This document shows, in pieces, positions 16,426 through 27,800 of a DNA stretch of 64,000 bases. This stretch comes from Tenacibaculum sp. 190524A02b. GTDB taxonomy: Bacteria; Bacteroidota; Bacteroidia; Flavobacteriales; Flavobacteriaceae. The DNA is taken from the NCBI RefSeq assembly GCF_964036645.1, contig NZ_OZ038525.1, positions 4,344,001 to 4,408,000 on the forward strand, in the 5' to 3' direction. The translations under genes and the position numbers were made by a program. Every line of letters starts with the position of its first letter. The stretch's first letter is position 1. The notes beneath the pieces were generated by a model. It was given only the letters and a program-made list of their open reading frames with translations. It was not told the DNA's origin and made no database searches.

Positions 16426-17145
16426 GGATGTTTAATTTAGTAAAGGTTGATTTAAGAAGCTTAGAGTGGTTTTTATTTATGGTGTTTGTTGTTGGGTTGG
16501 TATTTTTTAAAAGTCCTTTAAATCTTTTTAAAATAGTTGTTTTTTAAGTGTTTTTATTTATGGTTTTGTTTTGTTTGATAGCTTTTTGTTATATATAATC
16601 CTTTGTACTTTTAAATTAAAATTAAAGAAGTAGAGATTGTTTTTTGTCGAATTAGGAGATATATAAAAATTATTGATAGGTTTTTATAAAATCCATAGTA
16701 TTTTGATTGTTAGGAAAAAGTGAGCAAAACTTATTAGTAAAATTACTACACATGATGAATTCAGGTTCAAGTATCATTGAAATGATACTATATATACATT
16801 AATGATAGGTTTTGTGGTTTGGTTATGTTTAAATTAGCAAAGTAAGGCAGGTGTAATGCAGTTTTTGTTTTTTAACATAAAACTCGTTTCAAGCTAAACT
16901 AAACAAAAATGAAATAGCCTTGAGACTATGGTTTCAGGAGATTAAGTTCTAAGGTTGTTAAATAATATAAATGCAGTCATAGATTTTAATGAAATTTGAG
17001 TTTAAATTAAATATAAACTTTTAAAATATTGTCAGTAGGGAATACCTGTCAATTTTCTATAATTATATTTTTAAAAGTGTAAATAAACTAAAACAAACCA
17101 TTTATATAAGAGGATTTACTTGTTAAAGTCGTTTTTAAACTCAAG
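16425..17145. other. Gene-poor AT-rich region
   Basis: I see no convincing ORF, tRNA or rRNA in this stretch. It contains a 20-bp inverted repeat at 16770-16789 and leads to an orphan terminator at 17146-17180, so an unannotated plus-strand RNA is possible. Confidence 0.5.
16770..16789. repeat. 20-bp palindrome
   Basis: AGTATCATT and AATGATACT form a perfect 9-bp inverted repeat around a 2-base centre. There is no T run afterwards, so it is more like an operator or DNA cruciform site than a terminator. The bound protein is unknown. Confidence 0.55.
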
Positions 17146-17180
17146 AAAAAACCAGCTTATTATTAATAAGTTGGTTTTTT
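17146..17180 (+). terminator. Strong intrinsic terminator with no upstream gene
   Basis: A stem of about 16 bp (17146-17161 with 17165-17180, one G-T pair) has a 3-nt loop and ends in six T. No gene precedes it on the plus strand for over 1 kb. Confidence 0.8.
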
Positions 17181-17231
17181 ATTATTAAGGAATCTCATTT
17201 TAAAAGTTTCGAATACTAGTTGGATTAGATG

Positions 17232-17239
17232 TATATTTG
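17232..17239 (+). promoter_or_regulatory. -7 box of the TerB-DnaJ gene
   Basis: TATATTTG is an exact TAnnTTTG, with a TTTC 21 bases upstream (17207-17210). The TTG inside it (17237) could be misread as a start codon; the real ATG is 15 bases after it. Confidence 0.6.
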
Positions 17240-17254
17240 AGAAAAAAACAGAGT

Positions 17255-18010
17255 ATGGGGAAATTTGCAAAATGGTTAGGAGCTGGCGCAGGATTTACAT
17301 TAGGAGGGCCTATTGGAGCAATTATTGGTTTTGTAGTAGGAAGTTTTATAGATGAAGTGTCAGTAGAAGATATAAAACAAGAGCAACGAGAGTATGAAGA
17401 AGCAAAACATACCAGAGGTAGTCATTACGTACAGTCAGGTGATTTTGAAATAAGCTTATTAATTTTAGCTTCTGTAGTAATAAAATCAGATGAGCGTATA
17501 GACCCTAAAGAACTTGATTATGTAAGGCAATATTTTGTAAAGCTATACGGAAAAGAAAGAGCCAATCATGCTTTTAAATTATTTAACGGTATTGTTAAAA
17601 AAGATGTTTCAACAAGGCAGGTATGTTTGCAAATTCGTAAATACATGTCGCATTCTTCTCGCTTACAATTGTTACATTTTTTATTTGGAATAGCAAAATC
17701 AGATGGTGAAGTAACAAGTTCTGAAGAACAAGTGATTAAAAGAATTGCAGGGTATTTATATATTAATGAATATGATTATACTTCTATTAAAGCCATGTTT
17801 TATAAAGAAGTAGACAGTGCGTATAAAATTTTAGAGGTAACTCCAAATGCAACAGATGATGAGGTGAAAAAAGCGTATAGAAAAATGGTAAAAAAATACC
17901 ACCCAGATAAGCTAGGAGATGTGGGAGAAGAACATAAAAAAGTAGCAAAGCAAAAATTTCAAGAAATTCAGTTGGCATATGATAAACTTAAAAAAGAAAG
18001 AGGATTTTAA
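17255..18010 (+). CDS. TerB/DjlA-like co-chaperone with C-terminal J domain
   Basis: This 251-aa protein, counted from the ATG at 17255, begins with a Gly-rich hydrophobic hairpin (about 8-35, [21 protein letters not shown]). A TerB-like all-helical domain follows (about 60-165, [19 protein letters not shown] and [14 protein letters not shown] repeat the acidic loop motif), then a J domain (about 188-250) with YHPDK, the HPD needed to stimulate DnaK ATPase. The order is that of DjlA-type membrane-associated co-chaperones. It probably recruits DnaK to the inner membrane. The gene is monocistronic and has its own promoter. Confidence 0.88.
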   Translation: MGKFAKWLGAGAGFTLGGPIGAIIGFVVGSFIDEVSVEDIKQEQREYEEAKHTRGSHYVQSGDFEISLLILASVVIKSDERIDPKELDYVRQYFVKLYGKERANHAFKLFNGIVKKDVSTRQVCLQIRKYMSHSSRLQLLHFLFGIAKSDGEVTSSEEQVIKRIAGYLYINEYDYTSIKAMFYKEVDSAYKILEVTPNATDDEVKKAYRKMVKKYHPDKLGDVGEEHKKVAKQKFQEIQLAYDKLKKERGF

Positions 18011-18114
18011 ATAGATGGATATAAAAATAGTTCCTAAAAATTTGTTAACATGTGTTAATTTATTATATTAGCTATGTGGAAATATATGTAAAGGAATTTG
18101 TACGAGGGAATAAT

Positions 18115-18144
18115 TTTGATAAGTGCTTTCTTTTTTTATTTTTG
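18115..18144 (+). promoter_or_regulatory. Strong Bacteroidota promoter of the giant adhesin locus
   Basis: TTTG (18115-18118) is followed after 18 bases by TATTTTTG (18137-18144), an exact -33/-7 pair. Transcription from about 18150 gives a leader of roughly 700 nt before the giant gene. No other good promoter is visible closer to it. Confidence 0.75.
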
Positions 18145-18447
18145 CAGAACTAAACTACTATAACTACTACTACACACAAAAGCTTAATTTTAAGTGCAAG
18201 ACACTTAGTAATGCAATTTATATAAATTGTAATAGCAAAGAATATAATAAGGGAATGACTTTTTGCTGCACGGATTTTATTCTTAGTTGTTTATTAAAAT
18301 AAAATAATAATAAACATGGTTTGCGAAGAATAAGCAATACATGATTTTTAAATAACATAAAATATATACCCCGCAATTGTGAAACTTTGGCGAGCAAACA
18401 AAAGCAGGGTTTGTAAATAACAATCAATTTAAAATAAATAGATTATT
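18145..18447 (+). other. Transcribed leader upstream of the adhesin locus
   Basis: About 300 bases lie between the promoter and the small basic ORF. I see no ORF that I believe here, only AT-rich sequence with a few more GC-rich patches (for example around 18370-18410). It may be a structured 5' leader. Confidence 0.45.
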
Positions 18448-18840
18448 ATGTCTATATGTCTCCTTGTGAAGAAGGCTAAGTTACTATATTTAATATTAGT
18501 AAGCTTAGATGAAAATATTTTTAATAAAAATTTAACGCTTTTTGAAGCAGTTAAAGCAGAGGGTTTTCAGAAAAGAAAATACAAAGCTGTTAAAGTTCAA
18601 AAGATGTTTAATTTTTATTTTACTTCAATTAAAAATGTAAAGGTTAGAATAAAGAAAGGAAGTTCTAATTTTTTCAAATTACTACACGAAACCTACTATA
18701 TTCTATTAAGACAACGGAATTTAGCTGAAAAAATTATAGAGAGAGTCAAAAAAAAATCAATATGCTTTTTTGAGTCTATAAATCACTTCCAAAAGGAAGG
18801 TTACTATTATAATGTACAGTTCAAAAATATTTCTTTATAA
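18448..18840 (+). CDS. Small basic hypothetical protein preceding the giant adhesin
   Basis: This is an open frame of 130 codons starting with ATG and ending 15 bases before the giant gene. The product is very Lys-rich (for example KKAKLL, QKRKYKAVKVQK, RVKKKS) with a short hydrophobic N-terminal stretch (about 10-20) but no clean signal peptide, and no recognised domain. In DNA this AT-rich, 130 stop-free codons are unlikely by chance, which is the main reason to list it. It is in the leader of the adhesin transcript. It could be a real regulator, a translated leader, or part of a structured untranslated region. Confidence 0.4.
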   Translation: MSICLLVKKAKLLYLILVSLDENIFNKNLTLFEAVKAEGFQKRKYKAVKVQKMFNFYFTSIKNVKVRIKKGSSNFFKLLHETYYILLRQRNLAEKIIERVKKKSICFFESINHFQKEGYYYNVQFKNISL

Positions 18841-18855
18841 AATAATCCCTCAATT

Positions 18856-21800
18856 ATGAAAGAAAATTACGCTAGAGGTAATAACTTATTGAGTAAGTTA
18901 AACTTAATTTTTTATTTATTATTAATCACTGTTTTAGGGGCAAATGCTCAAGTAGTAACTACTTGGGGTGGCTTGTCAGGAACATTGCCTGAAAATGGTT
19001 ATCAAACAAGTAGTTTATCAGCGGTTGGTGATAATACAACCTATGTAACGGTTGATATTACCAGAGCTAATTCAGCTACCGTTGGAGGCGCAATCAATGC
19101 CATTAATCCAACAAGTATACATGCTAATAGTTTTGATAATACCAGAGCTACTGTAGGTGTATCAGGAAATACCTATACCTACACATTTAGTGAGCCAGTA
19201 CACGTTATATTAAGTTCGCAAGAACATAGTAATTTAGTAAATACAGAAAATATTAAAATTTCTAGCCCAGATGTGGGGGCACTCTTTACGGGTGAAATGT
19301 TTGGAGAACAGACAGGGCATTTTATAAATAATAACAATACTTCTGAAGTTCACTTAGGATCTACTGCATTGGTAACTACAGCAGGTACTTATTGGACAGT
19401 AGAAAGTAATATGGCTATTACTACGTTATCTGTAGAGTATTATGTTACAAATGCAACAGAAGCGGCGGCAGGTGAACCATTTACAATGAGTTTGGCACCC
19501 ACACCATTTATAAGGTTAGATGATGATAATTCTACTGGAGCTGGAGGGATAAATATAAATACTACGGCTTGTACAACAGGAACAGAGCCTTTTGATGGTA
19601 CTGATTTAGTAATTAATGCACCCCATGGTATTCAAAGAGTTGAGTTTAATTTAACCAATGAGCAAAATGTAGGAGAAGAAGAATTATCTGTAGTAATAAC
19701 TAAACCAGATGTTGTAATAACTGGAAATGGAACTAATACTGTAGTGGCTCTTAATAATAATCCAAGTAGTAATGATTTTGATGACTATGATGAAATTATA
19801 GACGAACTATATTATAAAAATACATCAGCAACACCAGAAACTACTACACCTAGAATAGTAGAAGTAGTAATGTATGATCAATTTGGGAATTCATCAATAG
19901 TAGCTACAGGAACTATAACACTAACTGAGGCATCTAATTCAGGTAATTCAACAGGCCCTTTAGTGGTTTTTAGTACGGACACTTCTGCTGATTTAACAAC
20001 GGCTTTAGATGGTTCACAAGATGTGGGTGGAATATGGACGGATGTTGATGGTACTGGAGCTTTAACAGGAAGTGTAGTTGATATAACTTCTCCTGCTATA
20101 AATGTAGGGTCGTATACTTTTAGATATGATGTTACTGGTACAGCTCCATGTAATAATGCTTTTACTACAGTAGTGTTAATTGTGTTAGATGGTAATGAGT
20201 TAGAAATGAGTTCCTCTACAGCCTGTGCCTATGTAATGACAGAATACACAGATAATACTTTGTCGGTAGGATCAGATGATCCTATTTATATTTTTGATGC
20301 ACCAGGGAATGCAGGAACACTTACATGTGAAGCAGCGGCAGGAGCAACTTATGATTGGTATGTATACAACTCAACTACCAATTCCTATGATGACTATGAT
20401 ATTGGCTCATCTTCTGCAACACAAACAAACTTACCGGATGGAGGTTACTTAGTTGTTAGGGATGATGCAGGAACTAAGACCGAGGGAAGAGCTTGGGTAT
20501 GGAACTCTAGTTTAGATGCCAATGCAGGTGCAGATTTAGCAGTGTGTAACGGTAATAGTATTATGATTAATGGAGGAGGTACTGTATTAAATCCTACCTA
20601 TACATACTATGATCCTGTGAGAAGACCTTTTAAAATAGATGCACTCACAACTTTCTCAGTAACTTTTGATGCTACACATACCTATGTGTCAGATTTAGCA
20701 TTTTATTTAGTTTCACCTGATGAAGCGGCAACAGTACTATTAGCGCCAAATCAACCAGGTCACGCTTGTAATAGCGGTCAAGATGTAACAAGTTTAACGT
20801 TTACTAATGATTTTTCAGGAGGAAATTCAGATTACAACTTGTGTTCAGCATCTACTCCTTTAACAGGCACTTATAACAGATACTATACCCAATATGTACC
20901 TACACTTACTGGACCTGTGTCTATTGATGGAAGCTCGTTAATAGGCTATGATGCAGGACAAGGTGGTTGGAAGGTACAGATATATGATTGTGAAAATCAG
21001 GATTTTGGTGTTCTAACAGGTGCCACGATTGTTTTTAATGATGGAGCAGGAGATATAAGAACCTATACCAGTGGCTCTATTAGTGTAGCTATAAATGATG
21101 ATTCTTGTTCAGCAGGAACAGCTTCTATTTATGAAGTGCCGTTTAATCCTGCTCAAGCACAAACAGATAGCTCTATAAGTATTAACCCTAATATAGGTAT
21201 AGGAATAAGAAGTGTGGGGGGATATGAATGGAGTTTTAGTACCGTTGGTCCAACAGGACCATGGAGTGGGCCTTTTGAAAATGCCTCAACTACACCAACA
21301 GTTGCTCCAACAGAAACTACTTGGTATCGAATTCAAATGGATAACGGGTTAGGTTGTTCAACAGAAGATGTGATGCAAATAACAGTAACAGACCCTCCAG
21401 ATAGTGGTACAGGTACAGATGAGTTTGCTTGTGCAGGAGATGCAGTTATAAATTTAAATACATTAATTACGGGAGCTGGAACAGGTTCTTGGACGGTATC
21501 AGGAAGTTCCCCCGATAATCCTGGAGCAGATTTTAGTGCAGGAGCAGGCACTTATGATCCTACTACTGGAGGAACTTATATTTTTGATTATACAGTGAAT
21601 GCTGTTTCACCATGTACAGTAAACGCGGTAACATCAGTAACCGTTTCAGTACAGGCAGCACCTAATGCGGGTACAAATACAACAATAACTGGTGTAATTA
21701 ATCCATCTGAGGTTGTAGATTTATTTAATAATCTATCTGGTTCTCCAGATACTGGGGGAACTTGGAGTTTGAATGTAGGCTCTGATCCACCTGGAGCTAA

Positions 21801-24800
21801 TTATGTTCAAGGAGCAGGAACATTGGATACTAACGGACTAGCAGTAGGTACGTATATTTTTGACTATACAGTAATAAATTGTACAGTTGCTACATCAACT
21901 TTAACTGTAAATGTAGTTTTAGATTCAGATGGAGTTGATTTAGCTGTTGAGAATGGAGCGCCTAATGGTGGAGATGGGAACAATGATGGAATACCAGACG
22001 GGGAACAATCAAGTGTAGCTTCTTTGCCTGTTGTAGGGGGGAGTTATGTTACACTTGAGATAACCTCTCCAAATATGGGAGAAAACTGTAATCAGATAAC
22101 TGCGGTAACATTAGTTAATGAGTCTGACTTAGCTTCTGAAGATGCAGATTATCAATACCCTTTTGGTTTAATAGATTTTTCGCTAGCATGTGCTAATAAT
22201 GGAGAGACAGCTCAAGTAAAATATTATTGGTATGGAATATCAGCGCTTGATGCTTTAGATGCTTATAGAAAGTATGGGCCATCAACAGCTGGAGGTGTAG
22301 ATTTTAATTACAGAAGTGATTTAATACCAGTCTCTCAACAAATAGAAACTGTTAACGGAACTAATGTTTTTACGGTAATATATAATTTAACAGATGATGC
22401 AGTAGGTGACGATAATACAGAGATAGCTGGGGTAATTGAAGATCCTACTGGTCCAGCTATTATAGTAGACGTTGATGGAGATGGTATAGGAAATACAGCG
22501 GATTTAGATGATGATAATGATGGGATTATTGATACAGTAGAAGGGTGTTTGATTGGTTTAGGATTAACCCCAGATGGAATATTAGATGTTACTCCACCTT
22601 CAGGAGTTTGGGAAGTATTGTTTTATGGTGGTCATTTTGGAGTAGTTAATGCAGTTAATCCATTTGATCAAGTTTCTCGTGATGAAAATGGTAGTCCTGG
22701 AACTCCAACCTTGTATGGTGAAGGTTACACAGCTGAAGGACAAGCAACATATGTTTTTAATGATACAAATATTGATAATTCAATTCCAGAAGACCCAATA
22801 GCAAGTATTATAGCTAGCGGAGTGAACTTTTTAACAAGTCCTTCATATGTTGTTGGTACTTCAGGTACTTATAGTATAATCTATAAAAGAACAATGATTT
22901 CTTCAGGGACTTTAATCGTAGGTAAACCTGGAGAATACTTTGATGATTTTGCTGAAGTTTTCGTTAATGGGGTTTTAGAAGATTCAATAAATTCGTTTAC
23001 AGGTAGTTTACCTGCAGCTGATGTAATTAGTGTTAATGTGAGTGCTGGGGATGAAGTAGAAGTTAGATTGACAAATGGAGCTTCTCTAGGTGGATTTCAG
23101 GTTACATTTGATACTTCATTTGATGCAGATGATGATTTAGATGGAATACCTAACTGTTTAGATTTAGATAGTGATAATGATGGAATTTATGATGTAGTAG
23201 AAGCTGGGGGAACGGATAATGATAATGATGGACTTCATGATGATGATGATAACAATACAGATAATACAGCAAGTAATGGTATTCCGTCACTAGCAGGTAC
23301 AGGGATAACACCCACCGATACTGGTGGAGATGGTAGTTTTGATTACTTGAACTTAGACAGTGATGGTGATGGGTGTAGTGATGCCAATGAAGCCTATGGA
23401 AGTGCTACTGCAGATGGAGGAGACACAGGTGTTTTAGGGTCTGATCCAGCTACAGTAAATTCGGTCAATGGATTAGTTACTTCGGTAGTTGCAGGGATTA
23501 CAAATTATACAGATCCAGTAAATACAGATTATCAAACTGTAGGGCCAGATGCAGATGGTGATGGAACACCAGATGCATGTGATACCTCCTTTGATGATAT
23601 AGATGGAGATGGCATCGGTGATGCAGTTGATTTAGATGATGATAATGATGGAATTCCAGATTTAACAGAATGTCCTAGTGGCGTAACACAAATAACCACT
23701 TCTAATAGTTTAATAGCAAATGGAGATTTTAATGGGAACTATGTAGATGCTAATGATCAAGGAACTCCATATTTAACGGGTTCTATAGCATTTTTTGATC
23801 CAGGTAACCCTCTTATACCATGGACTATAAACAGTACGCCAGATCGTTCATCGGATACAGAAATTAATTTTAACGGTGTTAATTTAAATAGAACAGATTT
23901 AGCAGGGTTTGCCTCTTCACCTGCAGGAGGATCTTTTGCAGGGTTTAGAACGACTTCTGTAGATGAGGGAATGTATAATATGCTTGTAATTAATGATCCC
24001 AATCAAGAAATGATCATTCAATTCTATTATACAGAATATACAGATCCATTCCCAGGTACTACTACAGCCTCAGTTCCCGCTAATGATCCAGCGGTTAGTG
24101 TTGGATTTAGAATAGATGCAACAACACCTTCTAACGGACAATTAATTTCAAGTATAGATAATTTGAGTATGTCAGGAGGTACACAAGGAACTTGGGAGCT
24201 TAGAAGGATTGTGTTTACACCTTCTAATCATGGTATAACTGTTGCCGGTTCTTATAACTTCTTCCTAGGTTCACAGTCTTCTGCAAGTGTTACTTGGGCT
24301 TTTGTTGATGGTATCGTAGTGCTGGAGTCTAGTAGTCTTTGTGATACGGATTCTGATGGAATACCAGATTATTTAGACTTAGATTCGGATAACGATGGGA
24401 TTTATGATGTAATAGAAACCGGAGGAACGGATGCTAATAATGATGGTATTGCAGATGGAGTTGTAGGAACTTCTGGAGGAACAGCAGGTATCCCAGCTAC
24501 TGCAGGAACAGGAGTAACTAGTCCTGTAGATAGTGATAGTGGAACAGATCCTAATACTCCAGATTATATAGATACCGATAGTGACGGTGATGGATGTAGT
24601 GATGCAAATGAAGCTTTTGCAAGTGCAACAGCCGATGGAGGAGATGGAGAGCAGTATGGTACAGGTGACCCACTAACTTTAACAGAGGGAGAAGTAAACG
24701 TTAATGGAGTGGTATTAGCAGCAGATTACAGTACAGGAACCAATACAGATGTCACTACAGCAGGTCCAGATATCGATGCAGATGGAGTAGCGGCGGTTTG

Positions 24801-27800
24801 TGATTTAGATGATGATGGTGATGGAAACCCAGATGCTACAGATCCTAACCCATTAGTAGCTACAGTTGCAGATGATACAGCGACTACCGATTCAGGAGTA
24901 GCAGTTGTGACTAATGTTTTAAGTAATGATGATTATGTAGGCGAAACAGATCCAGCGAAATTAGCAGGAACCACCACTACGTTAACCCAGACAGGAGGAA
25001 CAGCAGCAGGAGTAGTTGTTATCGATGCCAATACAGGAGAGATAACGTATACCCCAACAGCGTCAGAAGCCGGAACCGATGTAACAATTGTTTATGAGGT
25101 TTGTAGTGACGACGGAGTGAATGCTCCAATATGTCAAACCGCAACCTTAACCATTACTGTAACTGGAATAGATAGTGATGGCGATGGAGTGGTTGATGCC
25201 CAAGATTTAGATGATGATAACGATGGAATATTAGATACCGCAGAAGCCAATGGCCAACCAGACCCAAGTGCTGATGCTGACAATGATGGAACACCAAACT
25301 ATTTAGACCCAGATTTAGCAGGTTTTGTAGATGCTAACTCAGATGGAGTAAATGATAATTATGATGCCGATGGCGATGGCGTACCAAACCATTTCGATTT
25401 AGATTCGGATAACGATGGAATTTACGATGTAGTAGAAACAGGCGGAACAGATGCCGATGGAAATGGAACAGCCGATGATACTGATGGAGATACTACCAAT
25501 AATAATGGTATCCCAAATACAGCAGGAACAGGAGTTGCTAGTCCAACAGATAGTGATAGTGGGACAGATCCAAACAGTCCAGACTTCTTAGATACCGATA
25601 GTGATGGCGATGGCTGTAATGATGCAAACGAAGCCTTTGGAAGCAGTACAGCCGATGGAGGAGACGGAGCACAGTATGGCACAGGAGACCCATTAACATT
25701 AGGAGAAGGAGAAGTGAATGCCAATGGAACAGTATCAGCAGCGGATTATAGTACTGGTACTAATGCTGATGTAGCTACAGCAGGAGTAGATTTAGATGCG
25801 GATGGATTAATAGGAGCCTGTGATTTAGATGAAGACGGAGATGGAGCACCAGACACAACAGATCCAAATATAACGACCCCAGTAGCACAAGATGATAGTG
25901 GAGCTGCAACTGTAGGAAGTAGCACAACGATAAATATTTTAGCAAATGATGATTACTTACCAACAAGTGATCCTGCTAACTTAGGAATAACAACCTTAAC
26001 AGATTTAGGAACAGGAACGGCTACAGGAACGGTAAGTTTAGATCCTTCTACAGGAGAGTTAGTTTATACGCCATCTTTAAGTGAGAATGGAGACGTAACC
26101 ATTAATTATCAGGTATGTAATGATGTGGCGCCAGCAGGCTCAGGGCCAGAAGATATCTGTGCAACGGCAACAGTAACGATCACCGTAACTGGAACCGATA
26201 GTGATGGCGATGGTGTAGCAGATGCTGTGGACTTAGATGATGATAACGATGGAATATTAGATACCGCAGAAGCCAATGGCCAACCAGATCCAAGTGCTGA
26301 TGCTGACAATGATGGAACACCAAACTATTTAGACCCAGATTTAGCAGGTTTTGTAGATGCTAACTCAGATGGAGTAAATGATAATTATGATGCTGATGGC
26401 GATGGCGTACCAAACCATTTCGATTTAGATTCGGATAATGATGGAATTTACGATGTAGTAGAAACAGGCGGAACAGATGCTGACGGAAATGGAACAGCCG
26501 ATGATACTGATGGAGATACTACCAATAATAATGGTATCCCAAGTACGGCAGGAACAGGAGTTGCTAGTCCAACAGATAGTGATAGTGGGACAGATCCAAA
26601 CAGTCCAGACTTTTTAGACACCGATAGTGATGGAGACGGTTGTAATGATGCAGACGAAGCCTTTGGAGATCCAGCAACGGATGCGGATGATAACGGAACG
26701 TATGGCACAGGTACTTTAGTATTAGGATCAGGAGTAGATGCCGATGGAACAGTAACCGCAGCGGATTACAGTACAGGTACCAATACAGATGTCACTACAA
26801 CAGGTCCAGATATCGATGGAGATGGAACAGCGGCGGTTTGTGATTTAGATGATGATGGTGATGGAAACCCAGATGCTACAGATCCTAACCCATTAGTAGC
26901 TACAGTTGCAGATGATACAGCGACTACCGATTCAGGAGTAGCAGTTGTGACTAATGTATTAAGTAATGATGATTATGTAGGCGAAACAGATCCAGCGAAA
27001 TTAGCAGGAACCACCACTACATTAACCCAGACAGGAGGAACAGCATCAGGAGTAGTTGTTATCGATGCCAATACAGGAGAGATAACGTATACCCCAACAG
27101 CGTCAGAAGCCGGAACCGATGTAACAATTATTTATGAGGTTTGTAGTGACGATGGAGTGAATGCTCCAATATGTCAAACCGCAACTTTGACCATTACTGT
27201 AACTGGAACCGATAGTGATGGAGATGGAGTGGTTGATGCCCAAGATTTAGATGATGATAACGATGGAATATTAGATACCACAGAAGCCAATGGCCAACCA
27301 GATCCAAGTGCTGATGCTGACAATGATGGAACACCAAACTATTTAGACCCAGATTTAGCAGGTTTTGTAGATGCTAACTCAGATGGAGTAAATGATAATT
27401 ATGATGCTGATGGCGATGGCGTACCAAACCATTTCGATTTAGATTCGGATAACGATGGAATTTACGATGTAGTAGAAACAGGCGGAACAGATGCTGACGG
27501 AAATGGAACAGCCGATGATACCGATGGAGATACTACCAATAATAATGGTATCCCAAGTACGGCAGGAACAGGAGTTGCTACCCCAACAGATAGTGATAGT
27601 GGAACGGATCCAAACAGTCCAGACTTTTTAGACACCGATAGTGATGGAGACGGTTGTAATGATGCAGACGAAGCCTTTGGTGACCCAGCAACGGATGCGG
27701 ATGATAACGGAACGTATGGCACAGGTACTTTAGTATTAGGATCAGGAGTAGATGCCGATGGAACAGTAACCGCAGCGGATTACAGTACAGGTACCAATAC

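Noticed and set aside
16094..17145. tRNA or small rRNA-like gene in the gap
   Set aside because: No cloverleaf, T-loop GTTCRA with matching stem, or CCA-type end could be found on reading both strands.
18218..18427. Minus-strand 69-codon frame in the adhesin leader
   Set aside because: It lies antisense to the leader, has no promoter or ribosome site and no recognisable product.
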